From contig JAPNXP010000001.1 of the NCBI GenBank assembly GCA_028753945.1, forward strand, positions 16,854,501 to 16,918,500: a stretch of 64,000 nt of DNA. The letters are read 5' to 3'. Shown one piece after another: positions 23,190 through 35,800 of the stretch; the stretch's first letter is position 1, and each line of letters starts with the position of its first letter. The DNA comes from Hexactinellida sp. DTS-2022 (Eukaryota; Porifera; Hexactinellida). The translations under genes were made by a program, and so were the position numbers. The notes beneath the pieces were generated by a model. That model was not told where the DNA came from. It did no database searches and saw only the letters and a list, made by a program, of their open reading frames with translations.

Positions 23190-23910
23190 AAATTAGTATA
23201 ATTTTTACATTTAAATTTGCGCCAGGCATTAACAAAAATTCAAAATTGCAGCCTGTGCCAACGTATTTCCCTTTGGAGGCACTACATTTGGTGTTTGGGT
23301 AACTACCAGTGCCTCCAAAGGGAAATACTTTCGGCACAGGCTGCAATTTTGGATTTTTTCGCCATGTTATAAACCCCTCATGGTGTTTAGACTCATTTAA
23401 CAAGTTGTTACGGAACAAAGGAACGATTGTTGAAATTGAAGTTTATTTCTATCTTGAACCATCTTGAGTTTAATGCCATTCATTAATTATGTATTAATAA
23501 TAAATTAAATTATTAGTTAATTATTTTAGCAATGCTATCCACGGTGAGTTGAGTTAAGTCAACAAATTCCTTATATTATTTTATTTTATTTTTTGTCTAG
23601 TAAATACTACAATTAAATCGAAAGCAGCTGCAATTTATAAGTTAAATAATATAATTATCGAAAGTTGAAACAATAGAGTAAAATTTAACATGTAAATCAA
23701 TTTTATCGTGAATCCAATGGTGAAATAAAAATTGGGGGTTTTTGTATAACATTTTTTAGTTATGGACCAGACAAATTTTTAAAGGTGTCAAAAATGTGTC
23801 AAAATTTGTTAATCAAAGATCGTAACCCCAGGTGCAAATTAGACTGTCGCATCGCACCTACATACTAAGTTTCAGCGCATCAACTATAAAACTTTGGCCA
23901 GGGCACAGCT
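23190..23910 (-). repeat. R1 fragment, unit A, with hairpin copy 4 (23234-23359)
   Basis: Hairpin context (cgccatg) and the 'caatgctatccacggtgagt' block show that this is R1 in reverse. The hairpin loop sequence differs from copies 1-3 (gtatttccc in place of catgttcc), changed in both arms. Confidence 0.8.
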
Positions 23911-24214
23911 ACGAAGAAAAAATATAGAAAAAAGTCAGTGATTTCAATACTGGGCCACTATATACTAAAGTATAGTCGGCACAGTAAAATGCAACCTCCT
24001 ATTACTGCCTCACTGTACAATTTGAGTTTAATTGATTTAAACTTTACATACATTATTTCCGACATTGCATTCTTGGATTAATCCAGTTTGGCTTCCATTA
24101 GTTTAGTTCTATTGGTGATTTATAATTAGCTTACGTCAATCACATAAGTAATAATATAATATTACTTATTTAAAAGTGAAACTTTCAGCAGTATTTCTAG
24201 AAGTTTTCACAGAT

Positions 24215-25306
24215 ATGTCCTTGTCTTACAGATATAAGGAACAGTTAGTGATAGGAGAAGTTAGCAACCTCACTCTACTCGCTAATATAACCTCGTCTCT
24301 GTTGATATCATTCCTAACTGTGGAAGAGAGACACCCGAGAGTTGTGTTACTTCCTTACAATATTACCATCCCTATAGGCCAGTCTGACACGCTGGTTCCG
24401 TACACTGCACTCAATGCTGGAGAAGTTGTATACCAATTAGTATCCAGTTCTCAAGTATACTTTCCAATGGGTGAGTATCTTAAATTTTCAGTGCTTCGTT
24501 ATCCGTTCCTACAATGGATGGCGGTTATTTTTGGATGGGCTTATTTTCTTTGCTGGAATATCTCATTCTATCCGCAGATACTCCATAACTTCCTAAGAAA
24601 GAGCACAGAAGGCTACAGTTGTGATAAGGTCTTGTTGGATATTATTGGCTACCTCACATATTCTGCATTCAAAATATCCCTGTATTCGTCTCCGTATATT
24701 CAGCACCAGTATTTCTCATTGCATCCTGGTGGAATTAACCCTGTCCGTCTCAATGATGTTGTATTCGGGATTCATGGGCTGATAATCACTTTGGTAATTC
24801 TTTTACAGATATTAATTTATTCGAAAGGTTTCCGTGTGTCCTACACAGCTTGTATTCTTTTCTTTCTTTTGCTGTTAGCATCTCTGATATCAGTTATTCT
24901 CGCATCTCTCTCTTTTATAACTTGGCTCAACTGTCTGTATGTCTTATCCTACATCAAACTTATTGTTACAATTACCAAGTACATGCCACAGGTGTGGATT
25001 AACTACAAAACTAAGTCAACAGTTGGAGTTAATATCCAAACCATCTGGCTTGACACATTAGGCGACGTATTCGGTATTCTACAGATGATAGTACTAGCTT
25101 CAAACTTCAATGATTGGACTTCAATCATTGGGAATTTTGCTAAGTTCCTGTTAGGACTTGTTTCTCTAGGATATGATTTGATATTAATTATACAACATTA
25201 TGTGTTGTATAGACCCAAAGATGGAGCATTTATGTGTTTTGGCCAATCTATCTTTCCAAAGAAGAATGATTCCGAATCCCAGAAGTTGCTGGTAGAGAGT
25301 AATTAG
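24215..25306 (+). CDS. CTNS-like: Cystinosin-like lysosomal transporter 2, unit A
   Basis: 363 codons from ATG 24215; the longer open frame upstream has no ATG (it would begin with GTG), so I chose the internal start that aligns with paralogue 1 (MSLSYRYKEQ). Two PQ-loops are kept (FYPQILHNFLRKSTEG; KYMPQVWINYKTKSTVG), with both proton-coupling Asp positions (NPVRLND; IWLDTLGD). The family FTGG after the second Asp has become TLGD. The tail ESQKLL is an acidic dileucine-type sorting signal. The first ~85 residues are almost identical to paralogue 1; the membrane part is clearly diverged. Unit B encodes the same protein; the two differences noticed are synonymous. Confidence 0.9.
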   Translation: MSLSYRYKEQLVIGEVSNLTLLANITSSLLISFLTVEERHPRVVLLPYNITIPIGQSDTLVPYTALNAGEVVYQLVSSSQVYFPMGEYLKFSVLRYPFLQWMAVIFGWAYFLCWNISFYPQILHNFLRKSTEGYSCDKVLLDIIGYLTYSAFKISLYSSPYIQHQYFSLHPGGINPVRLNDVVFGIHGLIITLVILLQILIYSKGFRVSYTACILFFLLLLASLISVILASLSFITWLNCLYVLSYIKLIVTITKYMPQVWINYKTKSTVGVNIQTIWLDTLGDVFGILQMIVLASNFNDWTSIIGNFAKFLLGLVSLGYDLILIIQHYVLYRPKDGAFMCFGQSIFPKKNDSESQKLLVESN

Positions 25307-25474
25307 CAACTTGATTCATTGAAATTGTTAGATTATCATGGATACTAATTAATCAGGAAAATTTTGTTTGTTCTAGGATGCTATTATGCTGAAAATTTTG
25401 TTTGCTATATTGTATTGCTCTTTTGTCAGGTTAGTTGACAGTTTATGATAATCATCGTTATACAGTTATACAGT

Positions 25475-25590
25475 AGAACTCGGATATATCACTCCATCGG
25501 TAAAGGAAAATAACTACAGTGCAACCCCGCTTAACGGTTACCCCGGAATAGCAGCCACTCCGATATTCCGGGGACTATTTAAAGCCCCGT
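25475..25590. repeat. pogo/Tigger-like terminal fragments, unit A
   Basis: Two starts in a row: ACAGTAGAACTCGGATATA and ACAGTGCAACCCCGCTTAAC, with CCCCGGAATA / TATTCCGGGG complementarity inside. A related start (acagtgcaaccccgtta) is at about 44772. Confidence 0.6.
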
Positions 25591-27627
25591 TTGACATCAA
25601 CTAATGGATATTAACATTAATTTATTTAAATGTTTTATGTCAAGACTCAAGAAGTACCATTAATTAAGATTATTACCAATAGAATTATATTCGTAATATC
25701 TAAATAACTTGACTGAAGTATTCATCTCATTTACAACTCTTAACTATAATCAAATTCCATATTATTAATTGATTTATGCTATATTGTCGTAAAGCTTCCT
25801 AGAACGGTCATAACTTGTATAGAGCAGTTACAGATTGTGGAATACCTGGTATGCAGTGTAAATAATAATTTAATGAAAAATATTAGTAATTTGGAAAATA
25901 ATCACAATATTAGAGGTTGGAGTAACTAATGGAGGTAATTATATCATTTGACTGGCACAACTGCACACTAATTAATATAGAGTATAGTGGAAATTAAAGG
26001 TCATTATCAAAAGTAATTTAACATCAAGGGGCCAGGGGGGAGATTGAAACTATTAGATATGCGAATAAATCACTTAAATTGAGCAGTGGTCCAGAACAAT
26101 AGTCTAAAACAGTTGATATGTTCAAAATCCATGTCCCATTTGCCACTTCACTGTTACTTTAATTCACTTGATGTAATATTTTTACATTTTCTTCACGAAT
26201 GGCCATTAGAATTGTGCTCCATTTTAGAGATCGAGGCGAGATTGAGGAGTATTGCTTACTATCATTTTAAGAATAATTCGTGTCTTATTAATTAATACGA
26301 GGCCTACGGTCTCACTCTTTTCAATATACAATAAAGCATACTTGTTTACCTTTCTAACAGTTGGAAGTTCCTATTATAACATTTGAAAGTTAGTCTCTCC
26401 CTCAATTATGCGATTTCTATTCCCCTATACTTTAATACAATCCGAACAAACAAACACAAACAACAATTGTGCTTTTAATATATAGATAGTTACTATCCTC
26501 CTGTCATCTCCTGTACGTACTAGTAATTCTATTTATTAGAGTGTAGCCAACATTTCACCTCAATACTCTCAACTAAAATTCTTATCTCGGAGGTTCGCCA
26601 TATATTATTAGCTTAGGAATGGGTTAGTGCCGAATTTCGGTGGTTTACATACGTATAATATTATATTACCCCAAATTTCAATGACGGAAACTGCCAAATT
26701 AATATTTAGTGAGACTTAGTTTCGAATTTGCGAGTAAACTTGTTAGTCAAGAACAAAAAAACTTGCGACGAGAATCACAAATTGTTGCAAAAGTTAATTT
26801 AAACAACAAGCTATAATATTGAGTAATTTAGATATACAAACAAATGAATGATTCGTTTTTGCACTACGATAGGATTCAAAATGATAATTAATGGCGATCG
26901 CAATTGATATTCCCTACATACACTGTAGAAGCATTAATTATTTTAGTATTTGTATATTGAAATTTTTATTGTGTCAATAGTTGGAGAAAACATTGAAAAT
27001 TAGAGAAATGGACTATTAATGGGAACATACTAAATTTCGTTTTTGACAAAGTTACTTACAGGCGCATTTACTCGAATTTGTAAGGGATTCCCGTCTTATT
27101 AAGAGCGCCCATTGACGTAGTATAACAGCAATGTCTGGGACCTAATTATACTATTCTGTTCAAAATTATGGTACCCCTGAAATCTGGAATAATTTTTGGT
27201 GGCTTCTGATTTTGAATTGAATACTGTGTTATCACATTTGTTTATGAATGGAAAAATACAATAGACATTTGCACTTAAATGGTGTCATAGGACACTTGAT
27301 TTTAATATAGTATTGGCACGAGTCAATTGACTTTATCATACATTGTATCACAGTATTATTACGATATAGATGATCTGCGTATATCTATTGAGATTTTTGA
27401 CCATTGGGATAACTTTTATGATTTGGCATTATGACATTTAACTGGGATATAATTGAAAATATCACGTTTTTATTCAAAAGCACCATCATTGTATATTGAA
27501 AACGATTTCTCTGAGATCATCTTGAATACTGATGGGCTAATTTTTTTAGATAGTATAAATATACGCAACCTTTCATTTATATTAAACGACATAATTTTAA
27601 TAAATAATTTGGATTTACTATTATTAC

Positions 27628-29022
27628 ATGGACGATAAAGAAGAAAAGATACATGAGTCTCAATCTCTTATAAACAATGTATCTATTCAGAAAACCCAAA
27701 TTTCAAAATATTACTTTAATAAGCAAGTCGCACTTCAATTCGTAACCTTAACCGCATTATGTTTGGGCAATATTATATACGGATGGGTGATTAGTTATAC
27801 CTCTCCAACTGAAAAAGAGTTACTTAATATTGGCATCTTCAACACACTCACATTTTCCATTTTCTCTTCTTTGACTCTGTTCGGAGTGTCTTCCTTCATT
27901 GTGAGTCCATTTGCAAAGAAATGGAGTTGCAAACGTGTTCTTTTAGTATCTACTCTGTTTGGTGGCGCTGGTTGGTTATTAATCATAGTTGCAAATGATA
28001 TTTATTCCATGATTGCAGGGAGAGTGCTCACTGGATTGCACGTTGGTACCTGTATGGGTTTATCCATGATATACCTCGGTGAAATCGCAAATAAGAAACA
28101 TGAGAAGATATTTGCAGCCTTTATATTACTACCATCTTCCATTGCTCTCATCTTCCTATACATATTTTCAATTTTTCTCTCATTCCGATGGTTAGGTGTT
28201 GTTGCTATTGTAGCTATTCTGATTCAAGCAATCCTACTCTTTTTCTGTCCTCAGAGTCCTACATGGCTAGTGTATGTGGGTCTCGACAGTAAAGCTAGAG
28301 AGACACTACATACAATCCATGGAGAGGCATTTGATGCAGAAGGAGAGGTTGATAGGATTAAAAGCGTGTTATATGTAGCAAATACTCAATCTACTATTGC
28401 TTCGATTCGTGGAGTGTTCCGTTGGAAGACATTACGCCCTATTTTGAAAGTGTGTACCCTGCAGGCATTCAAAGGTTGCAGTGGACAGCCTATATATTAT
28501 TCGTATGCTGCATCATTATTCTCAAAAAGCCGAATTAATCCAAATATATCAGCTCTGTCGTATCCTATTCTGTTAAGTATAGGCTGTCTCATATCTGTCT
28601 TGCTAGCCAATCGGGTTAGTCGTAAGAAGCTACTAATTAGTACTACAGCCATGCAGGCTGTTGCTAACTTCTCATTCTTCCTATACTTCCTGTTGAATGA
28701 GCGCATTGCCGAGTGTTCCGATACTTCTACTTCCACAACCTGTGTACTGTTATCAATATGGCCTATGCTTAGCATATCAGTATATAGCTTATTTTACAAT
28801 GTTGGATGGGGGACAATTTCTTGGACATCATACACAGATAGCTTCGATCCTAACTACAAAGAAATATCAGCTGGGTTAGTAACACTTTTTTATGCAATGA
28901 TACTATCGAGTATCGTCCTTATATTCCCGAATTTCATCGCAATATTCGGACAATGGCCTTTCTTTCTTCTGCTCTGTATAGAGTGCTTGGTTGGTATTGT
29001 TTTCTTTTACTTAGTATATTAA
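27628..29022 (+). CDS. SLC2-type sugar transporter (MFS), unit B
   Basis: 464 codons, protein identical to the unit A copy at 13500-14894. The differences I found are all third-position or otherwise silent: GCG/GCT (Ala), ACA/ACC (Thr), TGC/TGT (Cys), TTA/CTA (Leu), GTT/GTA (Val). The ~1.8 kb upstream is co-linear with unit A, so both copies should share promoter elements. Same sugar-porter motifs, the same missing PETKG tail and the same N-terminal ESQSLI sorting motif. Confidence 0.88.
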   Translation: MDDKEEKIHESQSLINNVSIQKTQISKYYFNKQVALQFVTLTALCLGNIIYGWVISYTSPTEKELLNIGIFNTLTFSIFSSLTLFGVSSFIVSPFAKKWSCKRVLLVSTLFGGAGWLLIIVANDIYSMIAGRVLTGLHVGTCMGLSMIYLGEIANKKHEKIFAAFILLPSSIALIFLYIFSIFLSFRWLGVVAIVAILIQAILLFFCPQSPTWLVYVGLDSKARETLHTIHGEAFDAEGEVDRIKSVLYVANTQSTIASIRGVFRWKTLRPILKVCTLQAFKGCSGQPIYYSYAASLFSKSRINPNISALSYPILLSIGCLISVLLANRVSRKKLLISTTAMQAVANFSFFLYFLLNERIAECSDTSTSTTCVLLSIWPMLSISVYSLFYNVGWGTISWTSYTDSFDPNYKEISAGLVTLFYAMILSSIVLIFPNFIAIFGQWPFFLLLCIECLVGIVFFYLVY

Positions 29023-29473
29023 ATTGATTGGTATAAAAATTCCATTACTTCAGTTTTGTATGTTAATTAGTGGTAGAGACATGAGTAGTGCCATGATGCT
29101 TTGGTGTTTAGGAAGTAATTTCTTGTGAAAGTAATGTGTGTAATCTTATCTGCTTTTGGCTTAAAATTCAACCTTTTGTTGGGATACATTATAAAAGATA
29201 CCCCGCATAGTAAACTCGCAATAGTTATACACTATCCTATTTATTCATAATTTATTGTATTTATTGTTTATTTCACACTGATTATGTATTGGGAGGGAGA
29301 TGCAGCGGTCCGGAAATTTCATGGACCGGACCGGACCGTCATGATTTTTTTCTGGACGGTCCGGACCAGTCCAGACCGTATGATCAAAATATTGGATCGG
29401 TCTGGACCGGTCCAAACCGTTATATCCCTTATTTGGACAGTTACAGACCGCATAGTAGAGTGGCTGATTATAA

Positions 29474-29877
29474 TTAGGGCTGAAACGAATATTCGAAATG
29501 TAACGAACGAACCTTTTTCTAAACGAACGAATATTCGAATATTCGTTCGTTTTGATGATTAAGCATTAAATCAATTTCTAGAGACAAAATACATTGGAAA
29601 ATCGGTTTTTGATAATGTTACAATGGTACGTATAATAATACTAGTTACAAAGTGTATTATGCACAAGTTAACTAATAATCAGATACTTTAAGTGGGAATT
29701 TATATTTACGATATCTCTCAGCGATACAAAAGTATTGTTGTTGTCCAAAATTAGTCAACTAATATTCGTTTCAAGCTAATATTCGTCCAAACGAATATTC
29801 GTTTGCAAACGAACGAATATTCGTTCAATCATTTCGAACGAATCTTCGAATATTCGGTATATTCGTTTCAGCCCTAA
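29474..29877. mobile_element. Unit B-specific MITE with TTCGAATATTCG repeats
   Basis: Ends TTAGGGCTGAAACGAATATT and its complement. The interior near each end repeats cgaacgaatattcg. ATTATA flanks both sides as a probable target duplication. Absent from the same site in unit A (ctaattatatccag), so it inserted after the duplication or was lost from A. Confidence 0.85.
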
Positions 29878-29885
29878 ATTATATC

Positions 29886-29987
29886 CAGACCTGGGGCTGA
29901 TTACTAGTGAGTGATTACGATTACGATTACGATTACAGGAAATGTTGTAATCGATTACGATTGTAATCGTAATCAGCCCCAAGCCTG
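29886..29987. mobile_element. hAT-type MITE with GATTAC core repeats, unit B
   Basis: Counterpart of 15358-15469. Its right target duplication is eroded (atatcc remains). Confidence 0.8.
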
Positions 29988-30623
29988 ATATCCACTTGTA
30001 TTTATAAGATACTTATTACTTATGACTTGTAAACAATGGGAAATAACGGATTGAAGCCTGATCGTTTGTCCAATCTAGGATGAGTCCAGACCTATGAACG
30101 GTCTAGATCGATATATCGTTAATTTGGACCGGTCCAAACCACACTTGAAAATAAGCGGACCGGACTGACCTGAGACCGGTCGGACGGTCCAGACCGCTGC
30201 ATCTCTGAAATTTAATTTGGGAGGGAGATGCACTGTATGGTAAATAAGTTTGTAAGAAAGGAGCCTCTTAGAAGGGGACTAAAAGAGTGTATGTAATATT
30301 ATTCGCGTTCTTACTCACGATATTCTACTGATCATAAATAAATAAAAACAGAAAATATTTTTAGCAATTATTTATAATGTATATAACTACCTGTCCTACA
30401 AGGCTTTACAGTTCATTTGACCATTGCTTGAATCCATGGAATGCTACGAAATTAGAAAACCCTAGTCAAAACGGGAAAACTTAGGATTTATTACGATATG
30501 AAAACTATTGTCCTGAATAGTCTTATCAAAATAGTTGTGGACCATTACTATGTACTGTATATATAGTAATCTTATATTGATGGTCGATAGTTCAGTTCTA
30601 TTATATCTATTTATAAGTAATCT

Positions 30624-31727
30624 ATGTCTATCGATTCACTATCTTACAGATATAAGGAACAGTTAGTGATAGGGGAAGTTAGCAACCTCACTCTACTCGC
30701 TAATATAACCTCGTCTCTCTTGATATCATTCCTAACTGTGGAAGAGAGACACCCGAGAGTTGTGTTGCTTCCTTACAATATTACCATCCCTATAGGCCAG
30801 TCTGACACGCTGGTTCCATACACTGCACTCAATGCTGGAGAAGCTGTATACCAGTTAGTATCCAGTTATGAAGTAGCTCTTCCATTGAGTAACTACTTAA
30901 GGTTCTCAGTTCTTCACTACCCTTTCCTCCAATTATTATCTGCGATCATAGGCTGGGCCTATTTTGCTTCGTGGACAGTTTCGTTTTACCCTCAGTTCGT
31001 CCATAATTACCTCAGAAAGAGCACATCAGGATACAGTGTTGATTTCATCCTAATGAACATACTTGGCTATTTCGCATATTCCGTATTCAATGTCTCTCTT
31101 TATTGGTCCCCATATATTCAGAAAGAATATTTTGCATTATATCCAGGAGGTGTCAACCCAGTTCGTATCAATGATGTGGTATTTGCAGTGCATGGATTGA
31201 TATTCTCATTAATAATTATATCTCAGTTCATATACTACACCAGGAGCATTCCTGTTTCGTATATTGCTTGTATCATATTAACTCTCCTGTTATTAGCCAT
31301 GGGAATAACTGCCTTACTTGCTTTCCTATCAGTAACAACCTGGCTCAACTTTCTCTATACCCTGTCCTATGTCAAACTGATTATTACTATACTCAAATAC
31401 ATCCCTCAGGTACGGATTAACTTTAAAACTAAATCGACAGCTGGCTTTAATATAAAGGGTGTATGGTTAGACTTCTCGGGAGGCGTACTCAGCATTCTGC
31501 AGATGGTAATACTCGCTTATAACTTCAATGATTGGCTATCTATATTTGGGGATTTCGTTAAGTTCTGGCTAGGAGCTATATCAATAGGTTTTGACGTGAT
31601 TTTCTTCTCACAACACTATATTTTATACAGATCCAAAGAGAAAGGATTTAGATGTTTTGGTGTGCATATATGCGGAGATAAGAAGGACTTAGAGAATGAG
31701 AGTTTGCTTGGTAAAGCTGTAAACTGA
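30624..31727 (+). CDS. CTNS-like: Cystinosin-like lysosomal transporter 1, unit B
   Basis: 367 codons; same architecture as the unit A copy (two PQ-loops, D184, D283, ENESLL tail). All amino-acid differences from unit A lie in the N-terminal ~64 residues: N-V-T to N-I-T, PRIV to PRVV, and SNTQ to SDTL. At each of these sites the unit B copy has the state of paralogue 2 (24215 and 38725). The remaining ~300 residues are identical between units, with only silent changes. Confidence 0.92.
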   Translation: MSIDSLSYRYKEQLVIGEVSNLTLLANITSSLLISFLTVEERHPRVVLLPYNITIPIGQSDTLVPYTALNAGEAVYQLVSSYEVALPLSNYLRFSVLHYPFLQLLSAIIGWAYFASWTVSFYPQFVHNYLRKSTSGYSVDFILMNILGYFAYSVFNVSLYWSPYIQKEYFALYPGGVNPVRINDVVFAVHGLIFSLIIISQFIYYTRSIPVSYIACIILTLLLLAMGITALLAFLSVTTWLNFLYTLSYVKLIITILKYIPQVRINFKTKSTAGFNIKGVWLDFSGGVLSILQMVILAYNFNDWLSIFGDFVKFWLGAISIGFDVIFFSQHYILYRSKEKGFRCFGVHICGDKKDLENESLLGKAVN

Positions 31728-32090
31728 CAATGTTTTTTATATTTCTTAACTTTTTACTGTGCCGACTAAAATGTTGAAATGAATGCCTTGCTTAGTTATT
31801 AAATTTTATTTGTCTACCATTGCATTAGTTTCTAATTAAAGAAATAATTAATACGGTATATTGTTTTTAGACCAAATTTAATTGAGATTCCAATCGCATT
31901 ATTAATAGGGAAACAACCTGAGAACATTCAAAATAACCCTGAATATTAGGATCCAAATACAATTATCAATAGACAAGTGGGGTGAACAAGAACTTTTTCA
32001 TATCCACATACAAATATATCTGTCATTTGGTGTCGTTTAAACGTTACTTAACTCAAAATTCCAGAAATTTGGTTACCCCTGCCCTGCCTC

Positions 32091-32526
32091 CAGTGGTGTT
32101 TTGCCAAAAAAATAGGTGGGGGGCGCTCGCCGTACCCCCCACTCAAGTTCTGCCAGATTATGTGCCCACAATGTGCATGCCACAAACTTGAAAAGTTCAC
32201 GCCATGTACATGCCAAAGGTTCATGCCAAAGCCAAAATCTAGGAACTTTGTTCATGATCTGTCAACACTGCTCAAATTCACAAATATACTATTATAGGAT
32301 GATAGGAAATTTAGAAATTTTCAAAAAATCATCGTAAATCTGTTATAATAGATCCATAGAGAAACTATAACGATATTAAATGAGGGTAAGATAAAATGGC
32401 GACAAATTTTTTTAACTTGATGTTACATTCTATAGATAACTGATAGGAAGGAGCGCCCTCTCGAGCGAAATAATGGGGGGGGGGGCGGGTCCCCCCGAGC
32501 CCCCCCCCCAAAAAAAACCATCACTG
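32091..32526. mobile_element. hAT-type MITE with G/C-run termini, unit B
   Basis: Same insertion as 17567-18026, with target duplication CCTGCCTC at 32083-32090 and 32527-32534. Internal deletions relative to unit A, plus a ~50 bp insert (acgatattaaatgagggt) just upstream of the poly-G part. Confidence 0.85.
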
Positions 32527-32841
32527 CCTGCCTCTCTACGTATGTTACGCTCTGCCAAAACAAACGAAATATGTATGAAATAACACATTAGTAAGGACAT
32601 GCTATTCAGAAATTAATATGTGGCTTTACCTGATATTTTGATGACATTTCGTAAATTTTAACATTCATAAATATTTGAGTCTGATTAGTATAGTAGGAGA
32701 AAATATTTAGTGTAAACTTGAAAGCTAGTTCACTAGCCATTAGAAAACATATACATACTTGGAATGTACTCTTAAATTGAATAACAGTAATTAGCTTAAT
32801 ACACATTGAATAGTAGTATTTATTATTATTTATTAACAAAC

Positions 32842-35800
32842 CTGTACTGGACTTGTCAGTTGGAAGGGTCGTTGAGCTAGAGAGTGTGCCTCTCGTTCAA
32901 TACACTCTATCTGTTTGTTCAGCACCTGTTCCATCTCTGCGATATTCCCCTGCTCCACTCCCAGACCCTCTCCCTCCATAACAGCGAGAATGGGAGCTAC
33001 CCTGCTCTCCAGCTCTGAAAACAACTCGAATTGATTCTCACGCACTAGATCACCTCTCATGCTTCCATATACCTCCTGTAGCCTACACAAGTCTGCAGTT
33101 GCACGTGTATACGCATTGGAGCGTGCTGATGTGTGTGGTTGCAATGTTAGGTCCTGTTGTTTCAAGGAGTATCTCTTGTATAGCGATGGGAATGATTCGG
33201 GTGGATGATCTGAATCTAACAGCCAACCTGCTACCTAAAGTAAATGCAATGGGAATCAACATGTTTCCACATGTTTACTTAGCCATCGGATTTATACTGA
33301 TTTATATAAGAATTAAGACGGTAATAACCCGAATGAATACAGTAGATTAGCAAAATACATAATAGCTATATAGAAAAGGTATGATTAGTATAGTTGAATT
33401 AAACAGTGTTCTATTCTTGAAGATTTATGTATTTTTTGAAACCCTATGGTAAATTCATGAGAAACTTATTACAATAGAATCACTTTTTGTCTTGTAATAT
33501 CATTTGCAGTTGTATATCTTAAAAAATACCATTATTTAATTATTTATTTAATCCTGCCAAAGAATATAATTAACCATAAATTCCCCATAGTGGAACATAG
33601 CGACTTTATTACCTAATTATAATATCCTGCCTCCCCCCCCCAAATGCAATATATTGCTATAACTAAATAAATCTCTTCTATACCACAACTACATTTTATA
33701 TATTGGATGGAAACAAACGAGTATACTTCACTCACTCACCTTCATATCCATAACACTCCATCCCTCGTACACATCGTGACAGGGTATCGATAGATAGCCT
33801 ATTACACTAATTAGCAGCTCTTGTGCATCAAAGCACACACAGCATACAACCTCTGATAAGAATAGAGTGTGTAACAACTCTCTACAATAAGATCTGTGCT
33901 CTTCTTTTGGCTCCGAAAAAGTCAGGAATACGTACTTTAGGTTTCCTTGATCTGTCACGTTTGTTTGTAGAGCTAGCATCACTCCTTCTATCTGTACTGT
34001 GCTATTCTTGTCTCTTGTCATTTCTCTCAGTTGGGAGCTTCCATCTTGCAAGTAAAATTAAAATAAACTTAATTACATACAATAAAGTCTCGTTAATACG
34101 AACAACAGGAACCGTCGAATTTGTTGGTAATATCCGGGAATTCGTATTAATTTTGTATATGCTAGGGAATTAAACCTTGTACTTATCCACCAATATTTCT
34201 CCTTATCCACTTTCGTATTAACGAGAGTCTACTGTTTATTGTTACATAAAGTAGAATCAGCATACCTGAGAATATCAGTGTCAAGTAACAGTGAGAAGAT
34301 AGTAGAGCTGTGCTCTTCAGTTCTTCTCTCTGTTCCCTGCTCATTTCATGAATAATATTGAAATTAGTGTCTACTGCATTATCCATACTGCCTCTGTTCT
34401 GTAAGCTCTCGTGTAACTCTTGTGTGTTGGGATTAACGGATAATTCTGTGTTAATATTTGTGTCTGGTATAAGGTCGTGCTCCTGCTCGTAGGCGAGCAC
34501 TGCTGCCTTCTTGTCCTCGCTTACCATCCACTCACCAGGCCTGACAATGCATAATAAAACCAATTTACTAGCATCTCACCATATGCTATTAATGAATTAT
34601 TACCTAGTTCTAAATGTATGATGATGCATATAATTATCGCTTAATATGTACGTATTCTCATACAAAGTGGAATTGTGGAAATATAGGGGACCTAGATATT
34701 TTAATCCGGTTTGGAGAGACTGACTTTGCCAGAAATACTACCAATCCTAATTATTTGGTTTTGCTCACTGTGCCTGAAGGCGTGCAAATTTGAAAGGAAA
34801 CTTTTCTAGGCGCGCAAAAATCGAGAGATACTCCCATAGGCTGAATAGAAAACCAGTAATTAATTTAGGCGCGTGTGAGCGAGCTCAAATTAAATCTAGG
34901 CGCACAGAAAATATACCTGGATGAAAGCCTAGCATCTCCATCTTACCTTTTCGTGCCTCTCTTCTTGTTTGTATTACTCTTATTTACTCCAGAATTGATT
35001 TTTGGTATATTTATTTGAATGCTTATCATTGTATCGCTTGTTTCCACTTCCATACAAGTGGACGATTCGTTTCCAATTATTTCGTCATCTTTGAGGACAT
35101 CCTCTTTATTATATTGTAGCATATTTGCACTGCTGTTTGGGGTTATTTGTTCCGGAATTATTGGAGTTGTATCTTCTCCAATGATTTCTTTGCTATCTCG
35201 CAGAGTAGATTTTATAGGAACTCTGAATTTTGATTTATCTCTGATTTGTATGTCACTCTCTTTGACAATTGGTTCCTCCACAGGTTGTAGAATGATTGTC
35301 CCAGCATCAATAATATTGTTTGGAGGAGAATCAGATTCAAATCCACTTGGGAAACAGTCGAATGTTTTATCAACATTGGTAATCTCATCATTAACGTTTT
35401 TCACCGATTCTCGATTTTTTCCTATCTCTGTTGCAACTAACATGCAATTTTCTATATGTGGATCTTGCTGTAGTATTGTTTGAGACACCACTAAGTTCGT
35501 TTCTTCATTGTCTTCGATCACTAAAGAACCAAGGCTACTTTGTGTATTGTTCAGCTCTCTATTTGTGTCTATGTCACTATCAATTGGCTGGGACAAATAA
35601 TCTGATTGTCTTAGAGGTGTGGAACAATGTGTGACGCTACCTATTGACGTATTTTCAGTGTATTCTCTATCTATATTTATCACACTATCTTGTCTACTTG
35701 GGAATCTTTGTTGGTTACCATATACTGTGCTCTTAACATTAATACAATTGATGGATTTCTGTGTTAAATCATTTCGGGAATTTTGAGATGCATTCTGTTG

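Larger units (their letters stand above)
11720..25849 (+). repeat. Segmental tandem duplication, unit A (~14.1 kb)
   Basis: Co-linear and nearly identical to 25850-40362. Unit starts are at tatgcagtataaata (11718) and tatgcagtgtaaata (25848). Unit ends are recognised by the shared 'gattgtggaatacctggta' near 25832-25850 and 40343-40362. Contents in order: SLC2-type carrier, MITE cluster, cystinosin-like 1, hAT element, POLQ/POLN-like gene (minus), microsatellite, foldback, R1 fragment, cystinosin-like 2. A short tatgcagt homology sits at the junction. Confidence 0.9.
29289..30207. mobile_element. Non-autonomous element with GGTCCGGACC core repeats, unit B
   Basis: Counterpart of 15167-15693, now carrying two nested insertions (29474-29877 and 29886-29987). 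Confidence 0.75.
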
